Positions 29,411 through 38,643 of a DNA stretch of 64,000 bases are shown here, in pieces. This DNA comes from Marinobacterium sp. xm-d-530. GTDB taxonomy: Bacteria; Pseudomonadota; Gammaproteobacteria; Pseudomonadales; Balneatricaceae. The position numbers and the translations under genes were made by a program. Location of the stretch: positions 589,236 to 653,235 of the forward strand of contig NZ_WBYM01000001.1 in assembly GCF_013283365.1 (NCBI RefSeq), written 5' to 3'. Under the pieces are notes generated by a model. The model saw nothing but the letters and a program-made list of their open reading frames with translations. It was not told the DNA's origin and searched no databases. Within the stretch, counting starts at the first letter, position 1. The number at the start of each line of letters is the position of its first letter.

Positions 29411-30648
29411 TTAGTGATTAAACTTTGAACCTGTTGATAGAGGCGCTCCATAGCGCCTCTATTTTTTTCTACCACCCTGATGCCCGCTTTAGACATTACG
29501 TAGTTATCATTGCCGAGCAAAACCCTAATCTGCTCAGCCAATTCTTGTTCGCCTTGCACCTGCACCAATGCACCTTCACTTTTCAGCGTCGAGATAATCG
29601 AGTGGAAGTTATAATCACTTGGCCCCATGACAATTGGCAAACCAAGTGCGGCCGGCTCAAGCGGATTGTGCCCTCCCGTACCAGAGAAGCTTCCACCGAC
29701 GAAGGTTAGATCCGCAGCAGCGTAGTAAGAGAACATTTCACCCAACGAGTCGCCTATCCATATATCTATATTGCTATCGGCCGTAGATAGTGATCGCTTA
29801 CTTACATGATCGGAATAGTCTTTAGCCAACTGATAAACAGAGTCAAAACGCTCTGGATGGCGGGGTACGAGAATGAGTACCGGACGCTGATCTTGTGGAA
29901 TGACACGCCAAGCATCCAACAAAATCTTATCCTCACCCTGATGGGTACTGGCAGCCACTAGCACTTTGCGGGCAAAAGCAGCTTTCCACGCTTTACCTAT
30001 TTGAATCTGATCTTCAGGAAGATCGATATCGAATTTGATACTACCAGAAACCAGCAGTCGATCCTCTGGCATACCCAAGCTCTTAAACCTTTCTGCATCC
30101 GACTCATGCTGGGCTAGCAAAAGCGAAATTGAATTTAACGTATCCTTGGTCAACCCTGAAAAGCGCTTATATCCCTTGAATGACTTCTCAGATAGACGAG
30201 CATTTGCCAGAACGATGGGAATCTTCCGACTTGATGTAGCTGTCAAGAGATTCGGCCAAATCTCTGTCTCAACAATGAGCAGTAATTTTGGAGAGTGAGC
30301 TCCGAAAAACAGTGTAAAGAAGATCGGTAGATCCCATGGCAGGTAACGGTGCTCGACTCGCCCCCCAAAACGCTGTTTTACCTGTGCCGCTCCCGTTGGT
30401 GTGGTCGTTGTGAAAAGGACCGACTCACCCTGATCTAAAAGCCTCTCAACAAGCGGGCTAATCGCAATGGTTTCACCAACAGAAACCGCGTGAATCCAGA
30501 TCGGTCTGCCTAGTGTTTTCTGCTGAATACCAAAACGTTCAATCAAACGCTGTCGATAAGCGGTGGCTTTAAAGCTACGAACTAACAGGCGAAAAACGAA
30601 CAGAGGCAGCAGAAGAGTATAAAGCGCGGAGTAGAGCAGCCTAGCCAT
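29407..30648 (-). CDS. waaA: 3-deoxy-D-manno-octulosonic acid (Kdo) transferase
   Basis: GT30 transferase that adds Kdo from CMP-Kdo to lipid IVA at the inner membrane. The 413 residues (E. coli 425) begin with a hydrophobic anchor ([14 protein letters not shown] near 10-23). WIHAVSVGE near 51-59, [24 protein letters not shown], and the C-terminal [21 protein letters not shown] are family motifs. It overlaps msbA by eight bases and the convergent epimerase by four. How many Kdo units it transfers cannot be read from the sequence. Confidence 0.96.
   Translation of the reverse strand: MARLLYSALYTLLLPLFVFRLLVRSFKATAYRQRLIERFGIQQKTLGRPIWIHAVSVGETIAISPLVERLLDQGESVLFTTTTPTGAAQVKQRFGGRVEHRYLPWDLPIFFTLFFGAHSPKLLLIVETEIWPNLLTATSSRKIPIVLANARLSEKSFKGYKRFSGLTKDTLNSISLLLAQHESDAERFKSLGMPEDRLLVSGSIKFDIDLPEDQIQIGKAWKAAFARKVLVAASTHQGEDKILLDAWRVIPQDQRPVLILVPRHPERFDSVYQLAKDYSDHVSKRSLSTADSNIDIWIGDSLGEMFSYYAAADLTFVGGSFSGTGGHNPLEPAALGLPIVMGPSDYNFHSIISTLKSEGALVQVQGEQELAEQIRVLLGNDNYVMSKAGIRVVEKNRGAMERLYQQVQSLITN
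29439..29468 (+). terminator. Terminator of the cyaY-epimerase transcript, inside antisense waaA
   Basis: A 9-bp perfect stem (AGAGGCGCT at 29439-29447, AGCGCCTCT at 29452-29460) is followed by seven T in the plus direction. It lies entirely within the last codons of the leftward waaA gene, whose coding sequence is therefore constrained by this hairpin. Confidence 0.85.
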
Positions 30649-32392
30649 CTAGCTGCTCACTAAATTGCATGCGATGAAGTTGAGCATACGCCCCATCCAA
30701 AGCCAGTAGCTCTGCATGAGTACCGCGCTCCACTATTTGACCCTGATCCATTACGACGATCAGATCAGCTTTTTCAATGGTGGAGAGGCGATGTGCAATG
30801 ATAAGCGTTGTACGCCCCTTAACGACCTCATCGAGTGCTTCCTGGATGTGTCGTTCCGACTCTGTATCCAGTGCAGAGGTTGCCTCATCAAGAATCAGGA
30901 TAGGTGCATTTTTCAAAATAGCGCGAGCGATCGCAATACGCTGACGCTGACCACCTGAGAGAAGCACGCCACCCTCGCCAATCTCAGTTTCAAGACCTTT
31001 GGGCAGTCGCTCAACAAACTCCATGACATGCGCAGCCTCTGCTGCCACTTTAATCTGTTCTGGATTCGATGATGCAAGCGCACCATATGCAATATTGTCA
31101 GCGATCGTGCCGTTAAAAAGCACAACTTGCTGGTTAACTAACGCAATTTGTTCACGTAGCGACTCTAGCGTACAGGACTCAATCGCTTGGCCATCCAATA
31201 ACAACTCACCACGCCAACCATCATTAAAGCGAGGTAAAAGGCTGACCAGCGTCGATTTACCCGAGCCTGACTTACCTACCAACGCAACGGTCGTTCCTGC
31301 AGGAATATCCAAATTAATATGCTTCAGCGCATCATCCTGAGTCCCAGGATAAGCAAAGCTTAAATCTGAGAATTTAAGATCACCAACCGCTCGACCAAGC
31401 TCAATCGATCCGGTGTCGACTTCAACCGGCTCATCCATTACCGCAAAGACACCCTCTGAGGCGGCAATACCGCGTTGAATCTTAGTATTCACATCGGTGA
31501 GCAATCGAAGAGGCTTAGTAATTAAACCTGCAGCAGTAAGAAAGGCTACAAAACCACCTGTACTCATTCCTGACATGACATCTGGATGCATCGCAATGAA
31601 CATCAGTGCCGCCAAAGCGATCGCAACAAGCACTTGAACGATCGGGGTATTAATAGATTGAGTAACCACCAATTTCATAAACTGGCGTCGATTCAAATCA
31701 CTTGCCTGAAAAAACCTCTGTTTTTCAAATTCTGAGCCGCCAAATACCCTAACGACCTGGTAACCTTTAACGGCTTCAGATGCGGCATCAGTGATGTCAG
31801 CCACCGACTCCTGAATTTTGCGTGACTGTCTTCTCATACGCTTTGAAGCAATCATCACAACCACTCCGATTAGAGGAGCAGCGGCGACAAAAATTAGGGT
31901 GAGCTTCCAGTTTAGGTAAAGCATGTAGCCAAACAAGCCAATAACGGTCATGCCTTCTCGAAGTCCTACCTTAACAGCGTCAGTCACAGCTTCGGTCACC
32001 TGCTCAACGTTATAGGTCATCTTGGCCAAGATCTGGCCACTGGAGCTCGCAGAGTAGAATGCAGTGGGCAGTTTTTGCAAGGTATTGAACAGGTCGACTC
32101 TCAAACCATGAATCGTCTGCCTGGCAATGTAGGCAATACAGTAAGAGCCGACAAAGGTCCCCAGACCTCGGCCAGCAAAAATAGCAACGACCATAACCGC
32201 AAGTAGATAGCGCTGATCAAAGCTGCCAGACTCAACAGAATTAACGACCATCTCTAACCACTTTGCAGAAGCTGCCTGAGAGGCCCCATAAATCGCATAG
32301 CCAATGAAACTAAAGAGAAAGCCATGCCAATAAGGTTTTACATACCCTAGTAAGCGATGATAAAGATGCCAACTTGACTGAGTTTGACTCAC
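30641..32392 (-). CDS. msbA: Lipid A export ABC transporter MsbA
   Basis: Homodimeric half-transporter that flips lipid A-core across the inner membrane. The 583 residues (E. coli 582) have six membrane segments in the first 310. The ATPase domain has Walker A GKSGSGKST at 373-381, signature LSGGQRQR at 478-485 and Walker B/D-loop LDEATSALD at 501-509. The GTG at 32392 has AAAGGA upstream. A TATACT on the minus strand (32433-32438) may be its -10 element. It is cotranscribed with waaA, a sensible pairing, and divergent from an acyltransferase gene. Confidence 0.95.
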   Translation of the reverse strand: MSQTQSSWHLYHRLLGYVKPYWHGFLFSFIGYAIYGASQAASAKWLEMVVNSVESGSFDQRYLLAVMVVAIFAGRGLGTFVGSYCIAYIARQTIHGLRVDLFNTLQKLPTAFYSASSSGQILAKMTYNVEQVTEAVTDAVKVGLREGMTVIGLFGYMLYLNWKLTLIFVAAAPLIGVVVMIASKRMRRQSRKIQESVADITDAASEAVKGYQVVRVFGGSEFEKQRFFQASDLNRRQFMKLVVTQSINTPIVQVLVAIALAALMFIAMHPDVMSGMSTGGFVAFLTAAGLITKPLRLLTDVNTKIQRGIAASEGVFAVMDEPVEVDTGSIELGRAVGDLKFSDLSFAYPGTQDDALKHINLDIPAGTTVALVGKSGSGKSTLVSLLPRFNDGWRGELLLDGQAIESCTLESLREQIALVNQQVVLFNGTIADNIAYGALASSNPEQIKVAAEAAHVMEFVERLPKGLETEIGEGGVLLSGGQRQRIAIARAILKNAPILILDEATSALDTESERHIQEALDEVVKGRTTLIIAHRLSTIEKADLIVVMDQGQIVERGTHAELLALDGAYAQLHRMQFSEQLDG

Positions 32393-32460
32393 AAAAATCC
32401 TTTAATGCTCTAATCGAACCTATTTTGAGCTAAGTATACCTCAGCAAACAGCATCCTGTG

Positions 32461-32489
32461 TTGATTGAGTGTCAGTGCAGCATTAAACT
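32461..32489 (+). promoter_or_regulatory. Candidate promoter of the acyltransferase-glycosyltransferase operon
   Basis: TTGATT at 32461-32466 and TAAACT at 32484-32489 are each four of six to the consensus, with an ideal 17-base spacer. The start would be near 32496, 20 bases before the ATG at 32516. Confidence 0.4.
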
Positions 32490-32515
32490 CGTAATACAGC
32501 AATAACTAACAGTTT

Positions 32516-33430
32516 ATGCCTAATAAAACAGTCCACTCAATCTTCTCTCCAGCTTACTGGCCGACATGGTTAGGTCTAGGGCTATTACGTCTCGTTAATA
32601 CCTTACCCTTTCAGACTCAGCTTGGTGTAGGGAAATGGCTTGGCCTAGCTCTTTTTTATCTAGCACCTAAGAGAAGGCATGTCGTCTATATAAATCTCAA
32701 GCTATGCTTTCAAGAACTCGATGAGACCCAGCTCAAGAAGATGGTAAAACAGGTTTTCATTGAAAATGGCATTGGCATTATTGAGACAGCAATGGCATGG
32801 TGGAGCCCTCGTGAAGACTTTCGTCGCCGAGTTACTATTGAAGGTAAAGAGCACTTAGAAGAGGCTCTGTCAAAAGGCAAAGGCGTCATCTTATTGGGCG
32901 CACACTTTTCCACCTTGGATTTAGGCGGGCTACTTTTCTCACTGTTTTTTCCACTACATACAATGTACCGTCCACACAACAACTTACTCATGGACCAGGT
33001 CATTACAAAGGGGCGTTTAAGGTCAATTGACTCCATGATCGATCGATCTGACTTTAGATCAGTATTGAAAGCGCTAAAAAGAAATGAGATTGTTTGGTAT
33101 GCACCCGATCAAGATTTCGGCCCGACCAACTCTGTCTTTGCACCCTTTTTTGGTGTGCCTGCAGCCACAGTCCCAGCAACCGCTAGATTGGCAAAAATGA
33201 GCAAATCTCCTGTGATCATGCTGTCACACCACCGCTCAATTGATGGGCAATACATCTTAAGAGTGCATCCGCCAGTAGAGCCCTTCCCATTGGATGATGA
33301 CGTTGCCTCTGCAACTCGTATAAACCAAGAGATCGAAAAAGGCATTCGCTATGAACCTACACAGTATATGTGGGTACACAGACGATTTAAGACCCAACCA
33401 AACTTAATTAAAAATAAGCTTTATCAATAA
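32516..33430 (+). CDS. Lipid A biosynthesis acyltransferase, LpxL/LpxM family
   Basis: Inner-membrane acyltransferase that adds a secondary fatty acyl chain to Kdo-lipid A. The 304 residues fit LpxL (306). An N-terminal hydrophobic anchor lies at about 15-50, the catalytic HxxxxD motif is His130-Asp135 (GAHFSTLD), and YRPHNN near 155 and APDQDFG follow as in the family. Whether it is LpxL-like (lauroyl) or LpxM-like cannot be decided. It begins a three-gene rightward run divergent from msbA-waaA, which supports a lipid A role. Confidence 0.9.
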   Translation: MPNKTVHSIFSPAYWPTWLGLGLLRLVNTLPFQTQLGVGKWLGLALFYLAPKRRHVVYINLKLCFQELDETQLKKMVKQVFIENGIGIIETAMAWWSPREDFRRRVTIEGKEHLEEALSKGKGVILLGAHFSTLDLGGLLFSLFFPLHTMYRPHNNLLMDQVITKGRLRSIDSMIDRSDFRSVLKALKRNEIVWYAPDQDFGPTNSVFAPFFGVPAATVPATARLAKMSKSPVIMLSHHRSIDGQYILRVHPPVEPFPLDDDVASATRINQEIEKGIRYEPTQYMWVHRRFKTQPNLIKNKLYQ

Positions 33431-33433
33431 CTT

Positions 33434-34210
33434 ATGGAAAATCAAATAAAACTACCTATTAGCGTCATCATAATTACCAAAAATGAATCTGACATAATCT
33501 CTGAGTCCTTAAGCTCAGTAATTGATTGGGTTGATGAAGTAGTTTTAGTTGACTCATATAGTGATGATGGAACGGAAATTATAGCGAAAAACATGGGAGC
33601 CAAGGTTATACAGCGTGAATGGCCTGGCTATGGCCCTCAAAAAAGATTTGCAGAATGCCAAGCAACAAATGATTGGATTCTAAACATAGACGCTGATGAA
33701 GTTGTAACTCCCGAACTCTGTGATGAAATACGAAAAATATTCAAATCATCAATGAATGCAGATGGTTTCAAAATTTCAATAAAGGACCAATTCATTGGTA
33801 GTGACAAACTTAGTTCATATACTCCTTACAGGCCAGTAAGGTTGTACAACAAAATGGTTGGTCGTTATCGGAATAGTATCGTTCATGACCGTGTTATCAT
33901 GCCTAGGCACGCTAAAATAATGAGCTTAAAAAACTGTATTGCTCATAAATCTTTTAGATCATTTCGAAAAAGAGTTGAGAAGATGAACGATTACTCTGAC
34001 GATCAGGTTAAAGATATGATTTCTAAAGGAAGACGCTTATCGAATGCTAGAATAGTTTTTGAGCCGATCATTAGTTTTATTAAATGCTACGTAATTAGAG
34101 GGTATTGGCGAGATGGCTTATTCGGATACATATATTCAATTAATTTTGCTTACAGCAGGTTTTTACGATCAATAAAACTATTTGAGGCTAATAGCAAAAA
34201 GAGCAAATAG
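33434..34210 (+). CDS. GT2 family glycosyltransferase, WaaE/KdtX-like
   Basis: Family 2 glycosyltransferase of 258 residues resembling the LPS core enzymes WaaE/KdtX, which add a beta-glucose to inner-core heptose. SVIIITKNESDIISESL near 9-25 binds the nucleotide sugar, VDSYSDDGT near 39-47 follows, and NIDADEVV near 87-94 contains the metal-binding DxD. ERVEKMNDY-type basic C-terminal helix is present. It is three bases after the acyltransferase. Its DNA is clearly richer in A and T than its neighbours, which hints at replacement by transfer, common for LPS genes. Confidence 0.85.
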   Translation: MENQIKLPISVIIITKNESDIISESLSSVIDWVDEVVLVDSYSDDGTEIIAKNMGAKVIQREWPGYGPQKRFAECQATNDWILNIDADEVVTPELCDEIRKIFKSSMNADGFKISIKDQFIGSDKLSSYTPYRPVRLYNKMVGRYRNSIVHDRVIMPRHAKIMSLKNCIAHKSFRSFRKRVEKMNDYSDDQVKDMISKGRRLSNARIVFEPIISFIKCYVIRGYWRDGLFGYIYSINFAYSRFLRSIKLFEANSKKSK

Positions 34211-34211
34211 A

Positions 34212-35261
34212 TTGTCTATTTTAATTGTAACTCAAACCTTTCCACCTAGGATGGGGGGGATGGAAGCAGTGATGTTATCACTAGCAAATCATTTTTCGGA
34301 CGAAGGTTATGAAACCCTGGTAGCTGCCGATAAACCCTATAACTCCCCAACCGCTTTTAAGCATAGATCATTCAATGTCCCTAGGTTTTTTAGGCCCTGG
34401 TTAAAAAAGTGTTATTTAAACTTAAGCGCCTTCTCACCGGACTTTACCCTGTGTGATAGCTGGAAAAGTGTTGCAGCAATACCTAAAAATCACGGCAAAC
34501 TCGTTGTGTTAGCGCATGGGCAAGAGTTGCTATTTGATAGCGACAGCAAAAAAACAAAAATTAGCAAATTCTTAAATAGAGCCGATCTAGTCGTAGCCAG
34601 TTCAAATATGACGGCTAACCTTGCAAAAGCATTAACCACAAAGCCAGTCATTACAGTATATCCGACATACATGCTGGCAGAATCAATTGAAACACCGTCA
34701 CAAAAAGTGCATGCCAATCTTTTATCGCTCTGCCGCTTGGATCGACGCAAAGGGCTCATTGAATCTGCACATGCTTTGGCAAACCTGAGCTATAAAGGAA
34801 TAGAATTTCACTGGAATGTTGCCGGCTCAGGGCCAATTGAGCAGGAGCTCAGGGAACTGATTTCTGAATTAAATCTATCTGAAAAAGTGACTTTTCATGG
34901 CAAGGTAGACGATCAAACAAAAGAGTCTCTGCTTAATAAAGCCAGCCTCTTTATTATGCCCTCTTATCAGCTTGGTCGATCCCTTGAAGGCTTCGGAATT
35001 AGTTATATCGAGGCTGCCAAAGCGGGTTTAGCGTCAATCGCTGGCAACATTGGAGGAGCACCTGAAGCCGTTTTGGATGGTCAAACTGGCTGGTGTGTAG
35101 ATGGTAGTAGTATATGCGCGATTCAAACTGCTTTAGAAGAAGCCCTTTACTCAAATGATCTGTTAGAGAAACTTGGAACAAACGCAAAGTGTCGGTTCGA
35201 TAAAGAGCTTAGCGGACCTAAAGTATTTAAGCAGTTGCTTCACTCTATGAGGGATTTATAG
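34212..35261 (+). CDS. GT4 family glycosyltransferase
   Basis: GT-B fold retaining glycosyltransferase, about 349 residues. VTQTFPPRMGGMEAVMLSLA near the N-terminus is the acceptor-side glycine motif. LCRLDRRKGLIESA and the EGFGISYIEAAKAGLASI segment with its ExxxxxxxE donor motif are typical of family GT4. The start is unsure. TTG at 34212, one base after the previous stop, leads straight into the first beta strand; another TTG at 34182 would overlap the GT2 gene by 29 bases. Neither has a good SD. Its 3' end overlaps the convergent GT4 gene by 22 bases. Donor and acceptor are unknown; context suggests LPS core or a surface glycan. Confidence 0.85.
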   Translation: MSILIVTQTFPPRMGGMEAVMLSLANHFSDEGYETLVAADKPYNSPTAFKHRSFNVPRFFRPWLKKCYLNLSAFSPDFTLCDSWKSVAAIPKNHGKLVVLAHGQELLFDSDSKKTKISKFLNRADLVVASSNMTANLAKALTTKPVITVYPTYMLAESIETPSQKVHANLLSLCRLDRRKGLIESAHALANLSYKGIEFHWNVAGSGPIEQELRELISELNLSEKVTFHGKVDDQTKESLLNKASLFIMPSYQLGRSLEGFGISYIEAAKAGLASIAGNIGGAPEAVLDGQTGWCVDGSSICAIQTALEEALYSNDLLEKLGTNAKCRFDKELSGPKVFKQLLHSMRDL

Positions 35262-36343
35262 AGAGCGTGAGTAGCTTCAAGCATGGCCTGTTTAGTGAAA
35301 CCCGCTTGTTCTTTCACTGCATTAACTCGATCTTTTAACTGAGTTCGTGTTTTGGTTATGAGATCCGAGCTTTCAGAAACAGTCACTCGCCCAGCATTAA
35401 AGGTGGCTGCCAAAATCTCACCCACTCCACCATGATCATAACCAAATACCGGCCTACCCAGGGAGAGAGCTTCTAGGACGGTTCTACCAAAGGATTCCGG
35501 TTTCGTTGAGAGTGAGTAGACAATTTCGCTGATCGAAAAAATTTCGCGAATATCTCTTCTCGCTCCCGTGAAGGTAACTCGCTGCTCTAGACCAAGGTCT
35601 TTCACCCTCTGGTAAAGCTCTTGGGCGTACTCTTTTCTTTTTGGGTCCTCACCGCCGACGATGATCGCATGAATATCTTCATAATCTGAGGCAAGAGAGC
35701 TGATTAGATCTAAGAAATCATTATGCCCTTTCAAACGGGTTAGTCGCCCGGGCAGGCAGAGCAGGCGCTTTCCTTCTAATTGTGGAAACTCAGTAAAAAA
35801 AGCCTGCTTCCACTCGGGGCTAGCTTGATAGCCATAAGGCCACTCTGCGGGCTCAACACCGCGATAAATGAGATGAATATTACTCTCAGGTGTCTCTGGG
35901 TAATTCTTTAATATGTAATCGCGAACGGTCTCAGAAACGGCTATTACCGCCTCTCCTCGACACATGATTTGTGAATACTTACTAACCGAATAAAGTCCGT
36001 GAACTGTAGTCACTAATTTAGGTCTAGTCGTTTTTGGTAGACCGTTCCACGCAAACCATGCGACCCAAGCAGGCATCCGAGATCGAAGATGTAGAATGTC
36101 GGGCTGCTCATCTTTCAAGAATTTTCGAAATGCCCAGATATGTCGAAAGGTCAGTAGAGACTTTTTACCTAAATCCCACTGAATGTGTCGACTGCCCTCA
36201 TCTTCTAACTGCTGAACCATGCCGCCACCAGCCGAAACTACGATTGATTCATGCCCGTGATCGACAAGGTACTTAGCAACTTCCAAAGTGCCTTTTTCTA
36301 CCCCGCCACCATTCAGAGCAGGTAAGACTTGAACGACTTTCAT
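35240..36343 (-). CDS. GT4 family glycosyltransferase, LPS type
   Basis: GT-B glycosyltransferase of 367 residues. The N-terminal VLPALNGGGVEKGTLEVA holds the glycine-rich acceptor loop. LPGRLTRLKGHNDFL begins the donor domain, and PESFGRTVLEALSLGRPV carries the donor-binding glutamates. It starts directly at the end of the sugar-nucleotide dehydrogenase gene with no gap, so the dehydrogenase, this enzyme and the ELM1-like protein form one operon. The substrate could be the uronic acid made by the neighbouring dehydrogenase, but that is inference from position only. Confidence 0.88.
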   Translation of the reverse strand: MKVVQVLPALNGGGVEKGTLEVAKYLVDHGHESIVVSAGGGMVQQLEDEGSRHIQWDLGKKSLLTFRHIWAFRKFLKDEQPDILHLRSRMPAWVAWFAWNGLPKTTRPKLVTTVHGLYSVSKYSQIMCRGEAVIAVSETVRDYILKNYPETPESNIHLIYRGVEPAEWPYGYQASPEWKQAFFTEFPQLEGKRLLCLPGRLTRLKGHNDFLDLISSLASDYEDIHAIIVGGEDPKRKEYAQELYQRVKDLGLEQRVTFTGARRDIREIFSISEIVYSLSTKPESFGRTVLEALSLGRPVFGYDHGGVGEILAATFNAGRVTVSESSDLITKTRTQLKDRVNAVKEQAGFTKQAMLEATHALYKSLIE

Positions 36344-37633
36344 CTAGAGACGAAGGTCCGTTTCTGACTGCTCAAAGAGGTACTTTAGATCGTAAAGAAC
36401 ATGCGTATCACGTCCCCAAGATCTAAGGGTATCTAATCCATACTCTTTGAACTGATTATGCGCGACAGCGATGATGATGGCGTCATATTGATCTGGATGG
36501 GGTTGTGACACCAACTCGACACCATACTCCTGTTTAGCCTCTTCAGCATCGACCCAAGGATCATGAATATCAACAGTGACACCGTAGGTTTCTAGAACCG
36601 AGACAATATCGAGCACTCGAGTATTTCGAAGGTCTGGGCAGTTCTCTTTAAACGCCAATCCCATAACGAGAATGCGACTGTCATTAACATGAATGCGACG
36701 CTTCAGCATCGCCTTAACCAACTCGTCTGCAACAAAAGCCCCCATCCCATCATTGATGCGACGACCTGCAAGAATAATATCAGGTATGTAACCAGCAGAT
36801 TGAGCTTTATAGGTCAGGTAATAGGGATCAACTCCTATACAGTGCCCACCTACAAGCCCTGGACGGAATGGTAAGAAATTCCACTTGGTGCCTGCCGCTT
36901 TGAGAACCTCTTCGGTATCAATACCCAAGCGATTAAAGATAATCGCTAGCTCATTAATCAAGGCAATATTAAGGTCTCGTTGGGTGTTCTCAATAACCTT
37001 TGCAGCTTCTGCTACACGGATACTGCTGGCCTTAAAAGTACCTGCATCAATGACAGAGGAGTAGAGTTGATCCACAAAGTCTGCGACCTCAGGTGTGGAG
37101 CCAGAGGTCACTTTCATAATGTTGACCAGTCGATGAGTTTTATCGCCTGGGTTAATTCGTTCAGGACTGTAGCCCGCATAAAAGTCTTCGTTGAAAACCA
37201 AACCTGAGCCAGCCTCAATCACAGGGATACAATCTTCCTCTGTAGCACCTGGGTATACCGTCGACTCATAAATAACAATCGAGCCTGGGGTGATGACACG
37301 ACCAAGCAGTTCAGACGCTTTAATCAATGGCGTAAGGTCTGGCTGTTTATGACCATTAATAGGGGTTGGTACAGTCACTACAAAGATTGAACAATCTTTA
37401 AGTTCTGACTCTTCAGCAGTAAAGCTTAGGCTCTGCGCTTCACTCAGTTCTTCTGGGCTAACCTCAAGCGTTGAATCTTTGCCACTGGACAACTCATCAA
37501 TACGTGCTTGGTTAATATCGAACCCAACAACCGAACGACTCTTTCCAAACTCAACAGCTAACGGCAAACCAACATAGCCAAGCCCAATAATGGCTATTTT
37601 TGCTTCATCATAGTTTGGCAGTTTTACAGCCAT
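36344..37633 (-). CDS. UDP-sugar 6-dehydrogenase, TviB/WbpO type
   Basis: NAD-dependent four-electron dehydrogenase turning a UDP-hexose(amine) into its uronic acid. The 429 residues match Vi-antigen TviB (425). IGLGYVGLP at 16-24 is the Rossmann motif, TVPTPI lies near 87-92, [10 protein letters not shown] is the family signature, and the catalytic Cys265 is in [12 protein letters not shown]. The TviB group generally acts on UDP-GlcNAc or UDP-GalNAc rather than UDP-glucose. With the epimerase at 28406-29410 it could provide a galacturonic-type amino sugar for LPS or capsule. It overlaps the upstream ELM1-like gene by ten bases. Confidence 0.88.
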   Translation of the reverse strand: MAVKLPNYDEAKIAIIGLGYVGLPLAVEFGKSRSVVGFDINQARIDELSSGKDSTLEVSPEELSEAQSLSFTAEESELKDCSIFVVTVPTPINGHKQPDLTPLIKASELLGRVITPGSIVIYESTVYPGATEEDCIPVIEAGSGLVFNEDFYAGYSPERINPGDKTHRLVNIMKVTSGSTPEVADFVDQLYSSVIDAGTFKASSIRVAEAAKVIENTQRDLNIALINELAIIFNRLGIDTEEVLKAAGTKWNFLPFRPGLVGGHCIGVDPYYLTYKAQSAGYIPDIILAGRRINDGMGAFVADELVKAMLKRRIHVNDSRILVMGLAFKENCPDLRNTRVLDIVSVLETYGVTVDIHDPWVDAEEAKQEYGVELVSQPHPDQYDAIIIAVAHNQFKEYGLDTLRSWGRDTHVLYDLKYLFEQSETDLRL

Positions 37634-38472
37634 GCTCTCTCCAAAATAATCTCTGCGCAGCGGGTTGCTTCTCGAAAATTCGACACTGGATTGGCCGGTT
37701 TTTGGTCGGCTGTAGCACCCACTAAACCTTGCTCAACCAATGAGTCGATGCCCTGTTGCGTTCTTGAATTAGTCGTAGATTCTAAACGTATCAGCGAAAC
37801 AGTGCACCCGGCGGTTAATGCTTCATAGACCATTGAGACACTGTCTGAGCTGACAATCACCTGTTCGGTGGTTGCTAAAGTGCTGGGTAACCAATCACTA
37901 TCGACTGAATCAGGCTCAATTAATCTGATGCTCGTTTTCGATCTAAGTTGTTGTAATAGGTCGTTGGGAGTTCTTCGAGAGGTCGCTACATTCAATAAAC
38001 CAATGGATGGTTCAGTTAACTGGTCGATCTGCTCAATAATGCGGGCATCATCCCAGATCACGTGCTTGCTTGGCCCACCTAAAAGCACCAGTCGACTTTC
38101 CGGCTGTTTTTTAGACGGCTTCATTCGATTAATTGCTCCCTTGGTAGTCACTACACGATCAAAAGCGGGGGGCGCATCATGTTCTGGGACCAGAGCAAAA
38201 TTAAAGAAGCTGTAAGGGAGAGATGGACGCATCAGTACGACATTTTTCGCCCCAAAGCGAACAGTGAGCGCCCAATTCCAAAAGTGAGTGGCTCGACCTG
38301 CACTGATAATCAATTTGGGGCGATCTGTAGCAAACAGTGCGCTACTCACACCCTTCAGTGGAAGGGTTTTGAATGTCAGATTCGGTTTAAACTCAAGCAA
38401 CGCTTCTACCAATCCAAGGGACTGATTAATGTGCCCGGGCTTTCCATCACTGATGATCCAGATATCTGCCAC
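37624..38472 (-). CDS. ELM1-like protein (DUF1022, predicted GT-B fold)
   Basis: Member of the bacterial relatives of plant ELM1. Visible signatures are [15 protein letters not shown] near the N-terminus, [15 protein letters not shown] and [19 protein letters not shown], the last resembling the donor site of GT-B glycosyltransferases. The GTG at 38472 has AAGG seven bases upstream and gives 282 residues; a GTG at 38529 would add 19 residues with no clear SD. The biochemical function is not established in bacteria. Being first in an operon with a UDP-sugar dehydrogenase and a glycosyltransferase, it is probably a surface-glycan enzyme. Confidence 0.8.
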   Translation of the reverse strand: MADIWIISDGKPGHINQSLGLVEALLEFKPNLTFKTLPLKGVSSALFATDRPKLIISAGRATHFWNWALTVRFGAKNVVLMRPSLPYSFFNFALVPEHDAPPAFDRVVTTKGAINRMKPSKKQPESRLVLLGGPSKHVIWDDARIIEQIDQLTEPSIGLLNVATSRRTPNDLLQQLRSKTSIRLIEPDSVDSDWLPSTLATTEQVIVSSDSVSMVYEALTAGCTVSLIRLESTTNSRTQQGIDSLVEQGLVGATADQKPANPVSNFREATRCAEIILERAWL

Positions 38473-38643
38473 AACAAACCTTTTCGCATATAGATCCCTA
38501 AGGATAAACAGTTCCCGCCCTAAACACACTTCAATTTAATAAATATCGATTCCAATTTTCCCTCTATGGCTTACAATTGATCGATTAAATTTTGGCGCAC
38601 TGTATCGACTCAACAGAACAGTTGTAATTTTAGGAAGATTTTC

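Noticed and set aside
38581..38610. Sigma-54-like TTGGCGC upstream of ilvE
   Set aside because: The GG has no GC at the required ten-base spacing; the downstream bases read TCGA.
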